DNA from: Hybos culiciformis
Lineage: Eukaryota; Arthropoda; Insecta; Diptera; Hybotidae
Assembly (NCBI GenBank): GCA_964007475.1
Contig: OZ023273.1
Location: forward strand, 23,423,557 to 23,487,556
Direction of reading: 5' to 3'
Length of the DNA: 64,000 nucleotides
The notes under the pieces are model-generated. The model was given only the letters and a program-made list of their open reading frames with translations, searched no databases and was not told the DNA's origin. Both the position numbers and the translations under genes were made by a program. This document shows positions 12,501 to 22,126 of this stretch, piece after piece. Each line of letters begins with the position of its first letter. The first letter of the stretch is position 1.

Positions 12501-13373
12501 CTTTATTAATGGGACATTCAGCTTTTATATCTTCTTTTTGCTATGGAATAATGGCCCAAGCGATTCGATCTGAGGCGGATAAACAAATTATAGAATTATG
12601 TAGCAAAATTATTCTGAATTTAGCTCGATGCAAGAACTCAAACGCAAACATTTTTCAGGAAAATGGCCTGGTTACAATCGCTCAGATGTTATTGCGTTGG
12701 TGTGACAAAGATTGTGATATTTTCAATACGTTATGCACTTTAATTTTCGTTTTTGCTGAATGCCCACAAAAAAAAAAGGTACATTTTAATTGTTTATTGT
12801 ATCTATTGCTTAAGAAAAACCCAAGCTTTCAGCATCTGGTATGCAAAAAATTTATCAAAAATAAATAAATATATGGATTATCTACTAACAAATATAATTT
12901 AAATGGTACTAGTTATTTTGCAAGATGATTGTAGCCAAGTCTTTATTGTTCTAACATATAAAAAAAATCACTTCGGTAGATATTGTATTATTAGCACTAT
13001 CAAAGCAAAACTAAAATCTTGTTTTCGGAAGAAGGGCTCTTAAAATATTGTTTCTATTAAGATTGTTTTAAAATTTAAATGTTTATTTTTTATTTTTTTT
13101 TTTTAGAAAATACGAGCTTTTATGATTCATCGTGATGCAATTTTTATGCTACGGGAAACTAAAAAAATGGTTGTACGAAAAGATAAAATGCGCCAAAACA
13201 CAAGAAAATTGAATATTCCGAATAAATCAAATTCGTTATCCTTTCCTCAACGTACATTACCAAGTTTAGAACCAGATTATGGAATTGTACGGGGAAAACC
13301 TTACATATTTATGAATTCTGTGTATGCGTTTGAAGTCATTCTAAGCAAACTGGAAATCAGAGATGTGTATTAA
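3518..13373 (+). CDS. asp: Abnormal spindle (ASPM) ortholog, 8 coding exons
   Basis: Spindle-pole, microtubule-minus-end protein needed for focusing of spindle poles and for neuroblast and germline division in flies (family knowledge). The joined exons are 3518-3532, 3612-3791, 5417-5626, 5701-6439, 6516-7604, 8011-11907, 12477-12778 and 13107-13373. All junctions are GT..AG with compatible phases, and the sum is 6,699 nt, giving 2,232 residues plus TAA. Domains in order: ASH (about 25-135), a disordered Ser/Thr/Asn-rich region with TPLRK, SPPKR and TPRK sites (136-660), a conserved pre-CH segment, CH domains (about 770-1002), about 35 IQ motifs (1008-1990) and an Armadillo-like C-terminus (2010-2232). 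Fly Asp is somewhat shorter (about 1,950 residues, from memory). The start ATG has a good context (AAACAAATG) and the N-terminus MSSFQVNITP fits the family. A 3' in-frame alternative Met exists at 3684. Confidence 0.93.
3612..3791 (+). CDS. asp: asp exon 2, start of the ASH domain
   Basis: Residues 6-65. It contains APFSAKSIVSFEDVPVTKTA and then NPSDSEIE, the beta-strand-rich start of the ASH (ASPM/SPD-2/Hydin) domain. The exon ends ATT GAG|GTGACA in phase 0. Reading on past the donor gives only a lysine run and a stop at 3882, so the donor assignment is firm. Intron 2 (3792-5416, 1,625 bp) is the longest intron. Confidence 0.85.
5052..5077. repeat. (AAT)n microsatellite in asp intron 2
   Basis: A short uninterrupted AAT run of about eight units. 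A comparable run occurs at 20661-20686. Confidence 0.9.
5417..5626 (+). CDS. asp: asp exon 3, remainder of the ASH domain
   Basis: Residues 66-135, opening GTT GTG GTA AAT after a TATTAG acceptor. Visible family motifs are VTLQWTSNVVPAESEISMEI, VWNPLQE and QIIDNRNYKKDV, which are characteristic of the Asp/ASPM N-terminal domain. The donor is GCC|GTAAGC. The next intron is short (74 bp). Confidence 0.9.
5701..6439 (+). CDS. asp: asp exon 4, disordered linker
   Basis: Residues 136-381. The exon begins GGTGTTAAACG directly after TTTAAG and ends CAA G|GTAATA in phase 1. The protein is rich in Ser, Asn, Lys and Thr, with proline-directed sites (KSPKSN, LPTPVGKS, YSPEDMS, ITPELT) and no folded domain. 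This fits the phospho-regulated linker of Asp. Read-through past 6439 stops at 6525. Confidence 0.85.
6516..7604 (+). CDS. asp: asp exon 5, CDK-site region and pre-CH conserved segment
   Basis: Residues 382-744. The first half has likely CDK sites (TPLRK, SPPKR, TPRKMK). The second half (from NPDPFAATTTEDPF through KWLNALVSIPSEL to SLRGAAVRLFMSEEMRIPCS) is the conserved segment before the CH domains. There are two in-frame acceptors, TTTAG at 6515 and ATTCAG at 6530. I chose the first because of its stronger pyrimidine tract. The donor is AAA G|GTGAAC. Confidence 0.85.
8011..11907 (+). CDS. asp: asp exon 6, CH domains and giant IQ array
   Basis: One 3,897-nt exon encodes residues 745-2043. 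A first CH-like region (IRSDRH-like start, LLLSFNPLWLRIGLEVVFGE, then residues to about 880) is followed by a CH domain with the motif DLRDGIRLVRVVE and LLWQIIYKFR. About 35 IQ motifs then follow at a spacing near 23-24 residues. Strong examples are IQTAFRGYIARK, IQQRWRAKLEM, IQQRYRAKLKM and IQRVWRGYRIR. Several are degenerate (for example IESKYLAKLKM lacks the Gln). In ASPM, calmodulin binds these motifs (family knowledge). The acceptor is TATTACAG and the donor TTA G|GTAAGT is perfect. Confidence 0.92.
12015..12241. mobile_element. Foldback (MITE-like) element in asp intron 6
   Basis: Long imperfect inverted repeats face each other. The left arm (from ATAGATTAAGAATACAG at 12021) runs through GGAAGCTTCATACAACATT and GTTAGTAAAAC. 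The right arm mirrors it, with GTTTTACTAAC, then ATGTTGTATGAAGCTTCC, then CTGTATTCTTAATCTAT ending near 12236. The arms are about 85-90 nt with a short centre, so a transcript of intron 6 would fold into a long hairpin. No coding capacity. An end-like fragment (ATTCTTAATCTATGG) recurs near 49387. Confidence 0.7.
12477..12778 (+). CDS. asp: asp exon 7, Armadillo-like C-terminal region
   Basis: Residues 2044-2144, opening G|AG AAT TTA TCA after a TTTTTAG acceptor. The helix-rich sequence includes VPTLLMGHSAFISSFCYGIM, IIELCSKIILNLARC and LLRWCDKDCDIFNTLCTL. It matches the conserved C-terminal helical repeat region of Asp. The exon ends in a lysine run followed by the donor GTACAT in phase 0. 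Confidence 0.85.
13107..13373 (+). CDS. asp: asp exon 8, C-terminus and stop
   Basis: Residues 2145-2232. A 12-T pyrimidine tract and TTTAG precede AAA ATA CGA. The sequence is basic at first (LRETKKMVVRKDKMRQ) and ends with LEPDYGIVRGKPYIF and FEVILSKLEIRDVY, then TAA at 13371. The Glu-Pro-Asp-Tyr-Gly segment fits the conserved Asp tail. Confidence 0.85.
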   Translation, partial: KIRAFMIHRDAIFMLRETKKMVVRKDKMRQNTRKLNIPNKSNSLSFPQRTLPSLEPDYGIVRGKPYIFMNSVYAFEVILSKLEIRDVY

Positions 13374-13610
13374 TTGTAAATAAACGCTAATCATCTATAG
13401 TGAGTAAGCTACAGCTATAGTGCCTAACTTCTTTTTTATTAATTATTATGTATTCTGTTTATTAAGATTATTTCCCGCTATATAAATAATTATAAATTTT
13501 AATTTTTCAAAGTAGGAGTAATAGAAAATACTTACTTATGTTTGTAATGTATTGTGGATTTTTTTTGGGAAATGTAAGCGACACTCCTTATTAATATTTA
13601 TAAAATTTAA

Positions 13611-13616
13611 AATAAA
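13611..13616 (+). terminator. asp: Candidate asp polyadenylation signal
   Basis: AATAAA about 240 nt after the asp stop. The nearer AATAAA at 13379 would leave almost no 3' UTR. The signal is common by chance in DNA this AT-rich. Confidence 0.3.
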
Positions 13617-14322
13617 AAAAATGTAAAACAGCAAATAATAATGCATTATAATATATTTAATGGCATATTTGAAAAAATTAAGAGATTTTTATTTCTATTA
13701 ACATACTAGGAACTTAATCTTTTTTGATTTTTTAAATATTTGATCACCGAAATCAGGGTTGGAATTTTTCTCACTTTTTTTTATTTTTTTTCGGGGGCAC
13801 TTAGAAAAAAATGGACTAAATAACATAGAAATCGATAAAACAAGCTTATTACAAATAACAAATCAGACAGTTTGCTTTGATCTTTTTTTTTTTTTTTAAT
13901 ATTTTCCAGTTTTGTCAAACAAACATATTTCTTCTGGAACGGATATATTTAGTAAAAAAAAAAGAGTCGGGTTCTTTTCATCCTGGACAGTGGATGCTAA
14001 CTGCTGGAAATAACATACAATGTAAGGGCATTAGTTTTGAAATAAAAATAGATAATTTGTTATCATAAGGAAAGTATATTCCTTACGGTATTACATACAC
14101 AAATAATAAATATTTTTTTAGTCCTTTTTCCATCATAAACTAAATACTCAAACCATTGGTCGTATTTACAAAATTTTGTTCATTTTCATCAAAGCTGAAA
14201 TTTGAATTTCAAGCCCGAAGGGCCTAATTTATTTTCGTATCGAACTTATAGATTTAGAAGTATTTTTAATGGATTGATTCTGATTAAAATTAGTTTACTA
14301 CAGGTCGATAGTTGTCGGACTG

Positions 14323-14357
14323 AAAACCGAAAATGAATTTCGACGAATTTCGGTTTT
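14323..14357. repeat. Short perfect hairpin
   Basis: AAAACCGAAA at 14323-14332 is the exact reverse complement of TTTCGGTTTT at 14348-14357, with a 15-base loop. It sits in a locally GC-richer patch (about 14200-14380) between asp and AstA. Function unknown. Confidence 0.45.
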
Positions 14358-16528
14358 TGTAGCTGTGTGTTAAAGGAACCTAAAAAAAATTGTAAAAACA
14401 GAACTCCTTGTATGTAAGATACACAATGAAAATTCATATTATTTTATTTTTTAAGAAGGATTATTTTGTTGTAGTGCTTGTAGACGGTCTGATGCCAAAT
14501 ATAATTTTTTATTTTTGATTTAAAATTCAATTGACGGTATTGGAATTGGAATATATTTATTACGGTAAGGATTCTTTTGTATCCACACTGACTTTAAACT
14601 TTATCGTATTCACCTTCAAAGCGTGGGCAACAGCCGGCCAAAATTCAGAAATTTTACTTGTTTTGGATTTGTTAGTTTTCGTACATTCTTTATATTTCAT
14701 GTTATTTTCACTATATAAGAAGTAAATCTTATTTTTCACAATAAAAATATTTTTAAATTTGATCAATTCTTTCGTTGTTTGTTGAACTTTTAACGAAAAA
14801 TTAAAAAAAGTCTTATCTTACATAGAAATTAAATAGTCTTCGAACACCTGTGCTTGACCCGTTATACTACTATTTCAAAATTTAACATTAAATAACAATA
14901 ATCTTAAAATATTTTTTATGCCTTGTTATATACCGCTTAGGAACTGAAATTACTTCCAAAACTATCAAAAATAAAAATATGTAAAATGTATTGCGTTAAT
15001 CTTTCTGAAGAACTGAAAAAAAAAAAAAAAAAATTGGAAAAAAAATATTGTGGAGTTTTGAAAGAAAACAGCTTTCAAAATTTAAGTTCTTTGCTGCCTT
15101 TTCTCTCCATTTATTTCTGCATTTAAAATTTTTATTTTAATTGTGTTCTTGAAATTTTTATTTCAATAACAATTTTTTTTTAATATAAGTTTTTATTAAT
15201 TAAATTAATATTTTATAATAATAAGATAAGTTTTTCTTTATTGTTTAGTTTTTTAATATAATCAATAATTATTTTTTATTTATACGTTTTTTTTTTTTTT
15301 TTTGTTCACAAAAACTTTATACATTTTATACCTAAATTTTAATTTCTGTGTTCATAAATTCATAATTTTCTAAATTAAAATTTAAATGCAAATAATAATT
15401 AATTATTTTAAATAATATATAATATATGTAATATGTATTATAATATATAGGTGTAGTTTTTTTTTAAGAATTCTTTTTATTTCAAAATTTAAAGTTTTAA
15501 TTTCTTAATTTAACATTATTTTCAAATATTTTTAACACAAAAACAACCAAAACTCTTTTATTTTTAATACATATTTTTAATTTGTTTTTTTTTTTTTTTT
15601 TTTTTTGTAGTTACAACGAAATGCAATTCCCAATGAAATATATTAATAGTATTACTTTAAAATAATTTTTGAAATAGGGCTCTTAGATAATTGTTATATA
15701 ATTATTTATATATTTTTTCTTTATATAATGTGTGTACTAAGAAAAACAAAACGAAAAATTGGAGTTCTTCTTTTTTTTTCATAATTTTCATAATTTTCTT
15801 TGCATTATTACAATTAATAAATTGTTGGAAAATTTCTAAGCTGCCTGTGGACTTTTAATAAATGTTCTATACAACTTCTCTATACAAATTTAGGTTTTAT
15901 GCAAAAATTTATAGTTGGAAAAAGAAACAAAATAATTATAATGAAAAATTTTAAATTTATTAAAAAATTTAAGTAATAATATAATACTTGATAATACTCA
16001 TAATGAAGATATTAATAATTATTGATAAAAATGGGTTAGAAAATAGACTCGACACAATATTTTAGTGGCTGTTAGTGATTGTTAATTAGTTAAATATGGC
16101 TGTTAATAACTTAAATGTTAAAAAAGTGCACATCTTTCTGATCTGGGTCTGGACAATCGAAAAATTTATAATGAAATAATTATGAATATATATATTTTTT
16201 TCCCATTGAAATGCTAAAACCTGTTTTTTTCTACTAGTGTTTGGAAAATATTAATATTTCAGTTATAAATTATTTTTTTCCTAACTAGTGCGGAACAATA
16301 CTAAAATTTAAAAATCCATTTACACATAATCACCAAACTTTTTTTTTTCAAACAAAATTGTTTCTATACATTAACTGTTTTCTTTAATCTATAAAATCTC
16401 AAAATTTAGTTCTAGTAGAAAAAACCATTTGTATAGGAAAACCAATTTTTTTTGTACACGGTATATTCTTGATCTCGGCTAGAGCTTAAATAAAAAATTA
16501 ATGCCTAATTAAAAAAATTGTATATGAA

Positions 16529-16587
16529 AATGGATTTTTACCCTCTACCAAAATTCATCAAACGCCGCTAAAGAAGTATAAACTTAA
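16529..16587 (-). repeat. Dispersed repeat 'R2', reverse copy
   Basis: The reverse complement of a block also found at 40551-40620 and 42709-42780, and more diverged at 32340-32412. Shared pieces are a TTTTTACCCTCTACC segment, a spacer of about 20 bases and then GCTAAAGAAGTATAAACTT. Four copies in one window indicate a moderately abundant interspersed element. Confidence 0.6.
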
Positions 16588-17794
16588 AAAAAAAATGAAT
16601 TTTTCTACTTTGTTGCACAAATAGCTATTTCAAAATTATTCATCATTTTGATTAATTCAAGATAAAAATTAAAGTATACGCATATTGATAGAACAAAAAA
16701 TTTTATTTTTCTATTTTAATAGTTTATGAAAAATTGAAAAAAAAAAAAAAAACTTTTATAAGTAATTTTCAATTTTCAGATGGGACCTTTATAGTTATAT
16801 TTTTGATAAATGAATATAAATAAAATAAAATTTAAATTAAAATTTTCATTCCAACAATTTATCAAGAAAAATTAAAATTTATTTACATAACTTTTTATGA
16901 TTCTTCTTATTTTAAATATTCTGACTTTTATTTTTATCGTCATATATAGATTAAACTGTATTAAATTCATTATTTGGCACTAATATTTAACGATATTGTA
17001 TGTATATAATATATAATGTATATAAATATATTATTTTTTTCTTTATACACTTTTATTTTGTTTAAAATTTGAATTTCTACATATCTTTTTGTGTAGATTT
17101 ATGTGGAAAGAACACAGATTTTACTAAAAAAAATGTTTTTCTTTTAAATATACTTTTTTTTTTTTAGTTAATTAATGAAATGCATTTATCTATGAAAGTC
17201 TACAAAATTTGAATAAAAACCGAAACATATTGACATTGTACTGTTATGTAGAGAAAAAAAAAATTTAAAAAAAAGTTTTATATAAAACTAAAAATTATTA
17301 TAATGTAAAGTAAAATTAGCAAATTTTGTATAAATTAGTTAAAGATAACGAAATTTTTGGTATTATAAGTTGATCTTTAGAAACATGTGAAATTCGAATT
17401 TTATTTTTTATTATGTTTTTAATATTAGTGTGTAATATGTTCAGAAGTTCTCTCTTTAATTAAAATACTATAAATAGGTATAAAAATTTATAAACAAAAA
17501 TGTAAAAAAAAAAATTATTACTTATCTCACAGTACAATGGAAAGGAAAAATAATGTTAAAATTGATCCATATTAAAATATGTACTTTAAAAAAATATTTT
17601 ATTTGAATTTTTTTTTAACGGGGGCCGTAATTTTTCAATATAATATTTTTTTTAATGTATAAATTTTATTTAATGATTAAATGTTTGGTTGTTTATAAAG
17701 CTTAATAAAACAATTCAGCTGGAAAGTTGTATACATATGGAAAGAAAACCATAAGGAATCATTTTATTATCCTTTTTAAGATTTTTTATAATGC

Positions 17795-17800
17795 TTTATT
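17795..17800 (-). terminator. AstA: Candidate AstA polyadenylation signal
   Basis: AATAAA on the minus strand (TTTATT on +), about 126 nt downstream of the AstA stop codon. It is the first canonical hexamer I see after the stop. Confidence 0.4.
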
Positions 17801-17925
17801 ATTATTTTTTTTTTAAGATAAATAATATTAATTTAAATGTAAAATATATAATAATTGAGCTTCATTTTGAAATTGATGGGGCTTGTATAGTTTTCTTTTT
17901 TAACGAAAATCTGTTGAGAATGTTT

Positions 17926-18041
17926 CTAACGTTTTCCAAGTCCGAAATTGTATCGTTGAGCAGCAGATCTTCTTTCCATTGTGTCATCTAAGGTTTCACG
18001 TTTGCCCAAACCAAAACTATAGGGTCGATTTCGTTTGATAC
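17926..18041 (-). CDS. AstA: AstA exon 3 (NRPYSFGL and SAAQRYNFGL)
   Basis: Begins GT ATC AAA CGA after TTTTTCGCAG. It encodes IKR-NRPYSFGL-GKR, ETLDDTMERR and SAAQRYNFGL-GKR, then TAG. The final GKR immediately before the stop is typical of this prohormone. Confidence 0.93.
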
Positions 18042-19259
18042 CTGCGAAAAATAAAATAATTATAAATAATTCCATTATATTGTTCAAATAGCACGAGCAC
18101 GAGCATAACAAGTGAAAAGTTTTGATTTTATTTATGATTAAAGTTGAATGCTTTTAAAGTAATTTGATAAAGTACTGTGTCCTTCGGTTTTCTTAAGCAT
18201 TTAGGATATTAAAACTCTGTAGGATCTGGTAGTCATTATAAAAATAAATCGATCTTTAAAATAAATTTTCTTTTATTATTGAACAAAAAAAAAAAAAAAT
18301 GTTCTATGTAAATTAAATTTATTGATTTAAAATTTAAAAACTTTGAAATGTTTATATTTTACGAACTATTTTATATTACTTACCATCGTACTGTGATTGC
18401 CGCAATCCAGTTGAACCTTCATCATTTCCACTGTCAATGTAATCATTATCAAAATCAGATCTTTTTCCTAATCCAAATGAATATGGACGTGCTCTCTTTC
18501 CTAATCCTTTCACGAAAAAAATATTAATAAAGAAAAATTACATTTCGATTTTTATTAATTTTATTCAGTCTTTTAAGATTTTTTTTAAAAAACATGAACA
18601 TATGTAGTACCTCCTACATATTACATTTATAGATACTTTATAAACATTATTTATTCAACATGACAAAGTATGTACATAAATACTTAATTTATTACTGTAT
18701 ATTCAAAGATTTATCACATAAGCCAATTTTGTAAAGAATGTGGGCAATATAAAATCTAGTTCAAAGTTCAAACCCTGGCATAATATATAATATTCAAAAG
18801 TAAGGTTTTTTTTGCTCTATGGAAAAATTTATGAAATAAAATTCAAACGTTAAAAAATGCCAAAAGACTTGGAAAAATGTGATGGTTTTAGAAATTCGAA
18901 ATTAAGTTTTAAATGTTTTTTTTAATTTCATTGTATATTAAACTAATTGGAGTTACATATTTTCAAAGGTATTAAAATGACTCACCAAAGTTATAAACAG
19001 GTAGCCGTTTAACACCAGATCCGCCCGACGTATACGTATATGCTCTTCGTCCTAATCCAAATGCGTATCTCTCCACCCTTTTGTCTATTGGCTCTGAGCT
19101 TTCCAAATTATTTTCAGAATCTAAATTTGATAATAAATAATTGCCTCCACCACCACCACCTCCCACCACTTGTGAACTGTGTCCCTGACTAAATGGTTCG
19201 CAGGTGGTCAATCTTAAACAGCAGGCTATTAAAATTATTGATGCTGAGAAGTTACGCAT
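17926..19259 (-). CDS. AstA: Allatostatin-A (FGLamide) preprohormone, 3 coding exons
   Basis: Exons on the minus strand are 19259-18986, 18506-18384 and 18041-17926. They join to 513 nt, giving 170 residues plus TAG, with GT..AG introns in phase 1. The signal peptide is residues 1-20 (SASIILIACCL core). Five amidated peptides lie between dibasic sites: VERYAFGL (62-69, GRR), LPVYNFGL (86-93, GKR), ARPYSFGL (97-104, GKR), NRPYSFGL (137-144, GKR) and SAAQRYNFGL (158-167, GKR then stop). An acidic spacer (108-133) and a seven-Gly run (33-39) separate them. The first intron splits the LPVYNFGL codons (TTT G|GA), so the peptide exists only after splicing. Family role: neuropeptide/gut hormone acting on galanin-like GPCRs, controlling feeding, gut motility and sleep in flies. 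Drosophila has four peptides and blowfly five (from memory), so this is the blowfly-like layout. Confidence 0.95.
18384..18506 (-). CDS. AstA: AstA exon 2 (LPVYNFGL end, ARPYSFGL, acidic spacer)
   Basis: Begins GA TTA GGA AAG AGA after a GTGAAAG acceptor with a T-run upstream. It completes NFGL-GKR and encodes ARPYSFGL-GKR, then SDFDNDYIDSGNDEG and RQSQYD. It ends GAT G|GTAAGT. It is too short and has no Met, so it is missed by simple ORF calling. Confidence 0.92.
18986..19259 (-). CDS. AstA: AstA exon 1 (signal peptide, first peptide, start of second)
   Basis: Residues 1-91 plus one base. The start is the only Met before a hydrophobic stretch, MRNFSASIILIACC. VERYAFGL is flanked by DKR and GRR. 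The donor GGTGAGTC follows AAC TTT. Read-through would give a false NFGESF end, so splicing is required. Confidence 0.92.
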
Positions 19260-21939
19260 TTTATTTATTTGTAATTTTTAGATATTTTTGTTTTTCTATC
19301 AAAACAAGAAAATAAAGTTGTGAATATGTAGTTATTTTTGTTTGGGGATTTTTTTGGGGGTATGGATAAATGATTTTTGTCCTTTTTTTTAAATTTTTGA
19401 TGAATTGCTTTTTTTTTTATGTAATTGGTGATTTCTGAAAATAAAAATAAAAATAAATATTTTATTTATTTATTTATTTATTTTTTTGAATTTGAGAAAT
19501 TTAAAAATATCCTTGTGCAAATATAATAGATACATATTTTATTTCTTTAAGACAAAAAGGAATACTTAATTTATATAAGTAAAAAAAAAAGTTATGTTTA
19601 AAGAGAAGAATTTCTGATTTAATTTAGAGATCTCAAGTAGCTTATTTTGACGGCCTTTTCTTTGAAACTATTTTAACAACTGGGAACAGATTATTACGTT
19701 CTGGATAAGGGAAATTTTGTGTTACTTGTAATTTAATGACTCGTTTGGAAATTATGTGAAAAATTAAAAATATTTATCATATTTGTTTTAGAAAAATAAA
19801 TTTTACTTTTTAGTAATTTCAAACAGCGCTATTTACCAACTTTAAATTTTTTTTGGTTTTTCATCAAAAATAACAAAACGGATTATATTTTGTATTTTCT
19901 GTCTGTTATAGGTTCATCCACCAATAAAACGCTTTCAACTTATAAACTAGTAGTCTTATTCGAACAGTTTGAGTACCGGACTTCATTTATGTTCTTCTTT
20001 TTTTTTTTTTATAGGAAATCAATATAAATTGACAGATGTTGTAAATATTCGAAAAATTTATTTAATATTATAAAACAAAAAACGATTTAAATATAACTTA
20101 TTGATTCAATTTCAATTTAAGGCGATTTATAATTTCAATTTAAAAATATACATAATGTCATGCAGTCAGTCTCCTATTTTGAGTTCGAAATTTATTTCAT
20201 TGCAATTATAACCAATTTAGTTTTCCGCACTAAAATCTGATTTCAAAACAGTTAAGGACAATTTCTAAAATCTTTATGATTGTTCGATGATTTTAAATAT
20301 GTACATAGGTTAATATGTATAAATATACTTTATTTATATGTATATATATTCCTATCAATCAATTTTTAATTTTCATTACATAGCAAAAGAATTTAACAGC
20401 ATTAAAATAAAATAAAAAAAATAAAAAATAAAAGAAAAATTATAATGAAATTCTAAGAAAATTTTCTTCCGGTCGTCTTTCTTTTTGACCTTTATGTAAA
20501 CAGAAATTGTGTTAAAAAAAAAAGTTTTTTTTTATTTTAATTGACTTTTGAAAGTATATTCTGTTACCATATAATAATTAATTTTGAATGTGATAAAATT
20601 GCTAGGAAATTATTTATTATTATTGCTTTTGTATGGCAGAAAAATCGTGGGTTAAAATTAAAAATAATAATAATAATAATAATAAAGTAAAGATGAATTA
20701 ATTTAAAATTTTTCATTTTTAATATCCTGTAAATACCCACCCAATCCTTTAATAAATACAAAACAAAAATAGAATAATAATGTAAATAAAAATAAGGAAA
20801 GAATAAATCATTTTTCCTGCCTCAGTCAGTCATTCAAAATTAATGTCGCAAATAATTATGATTTGATGACATTGTGATTAATTGTTTGTTTAAATGTTAA
20901 TTGAATTTCGGCAGAAGCGTTAATTTTTTTTTTTTTGCACGTTAAAATCAATTAATTTTAAAACAAGGACAATATATTTTTGGCAAAAAATTAATTGGCA
21001 AAAAGATTTTGATGGAAATAATTTTTATTTTCGGACAAAGTTATCAAGGATGCGATTTAATAATGTGAATTAAAAATCAATCTTAATGTATAATCGTTTG
21101 CATCTTCATTCTTGACTGAATAAGGATATTTAATTTTTTTTAGCACAAAACCTCAAAGATTTCCTATTCCAATTTGAGCTTGAAGTTCTCGAAAAAAAAA
21201 AAAATATTATGTTCATATGATATTGATGCTGTAATGACAGCAGTGATAAAAAGAGTTCCTCCGGTATGTTTATTTTGGATCTGTGATAACAGTTAAGCCA
21301 GTGATTGTATTAAATTAAAAGATTCATTTATTGCATTAATTAAATAAAGGTATGTAGGTAAAAAAGCTAGACTACATGAAAGAAAATTATAAAATTCCAC
21401 AATTTATCAACGATACTAGCCAAAAAAAGTGAATGCAGTTTTTATCATCTTATCGTTTATCAATCACACCTTATAAATATTGTTAGATATATCATCAAAA
21501 GTACATCACTTCAGATACACTTAAAGGCGTTTGTTGTTGATTCCCTCATAATGTACATAATTTCACGTTTTTAATACTTTAATCAAGATGTCTTTTTTAT
21601 TTTACATCACTTAACTATATAAAAATAACATCAAATAAAATACATTTAATAAATATAGAAAATAGCTAATGAAAGTAATTTATGCTTGATCAAATTTACA
21701 TAATATTGATTATGTGATAAGATTTGCTTTTAAATTTTAACTAAGAATCAATCAAACATTTTTTATAAGTGATACACATTAGACTTGTATAAATATTTAA
21801 TATGAAAATGAGAAATAATTAAATTTGAGCCCTTTTTTTTTTTTAAATATTTGTGATTTTTCAAATTGTTTTTCATGTCAAATAAAACATACTTGTTATA
21901 GTTATTTTGGGCTACCGTACATTACATCTCCGATTAGAA
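19260..21939. other. AstA upstream region
   Basis: No coding sequence seen. It should include the AstA 5' UTR and promoter (minus-strand transcription). A (TTTA)n tract lies at about 19460-19487 and an (AAT)n tract at about 20661-20686. Six TGATAA-type GATA motifs lie between 21243 and 21721. No firm promoter could be placed. Confidence 0.45.
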
Positions 21940-21956
21940 GATACCACGATTTCTGT

Positions 21957-22126
21957 CATAAAATTCCGGGAATCTTAAGACCGATTTGAACAGTCATAAT
22001 TTCTCGAGAGATGCTCCCATAAAATCCCGAGGATCTTATGACCCAACTGAACGGACACAATTTCCCATTGTTTTCGTTCATAAAATTCCGTAGATTTTTG
22101 TACGGGGATCTTGTGACCGAATACCT
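21957..22126. repeat. 61-bp tandem repeat, three diverged units
   Basis: CATAAAATTCCGGGAATCTT begins at 21957, a relative (CATAAAATCCCGAGGATCTT) at 22018, and a third (CATAAAATTCCGTAGA) at 22079. The spacing is exactly 61 bp. Each unit contains a GATCTTATGACC-like block. The region is richer in GC than its flanks. Origin unknown; it could be a satellite fragment or part of a transposon end. Confidence 0.7.

Larger units (their letters stand above)
13374..17925. other. Intergenic region between convergent asp and AstA
   Basis: It holds both 3' UTRs and no supportable gene. AATAAA occurs at 13379-13384 (only six bases past the asp stop) and at 13611-13616. An open stretch at about 13917-14068 after TTTTCCAG (containing FHPGQWMLTAGNN) has an acceptor-like start, but I recognise nothing in it. 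Poly-A/poly-T tracts (15016-15035, 15286-15303, 15582-15607) dominate the middle. Confidence 0.5.

Noticed and set aside
13877..14068. Open frame with FHPGQWMLTAGNN after a TTTTCCAG acceptor-like site
   Set aside because: No family recognised, no matching donor exon in phase, and asp already ends properly at 13373.
14531..14766. Open frames on both strands
   Set aside because: Short, overlapping on opposite strands, hydrophobic by T-richness and without a domain.
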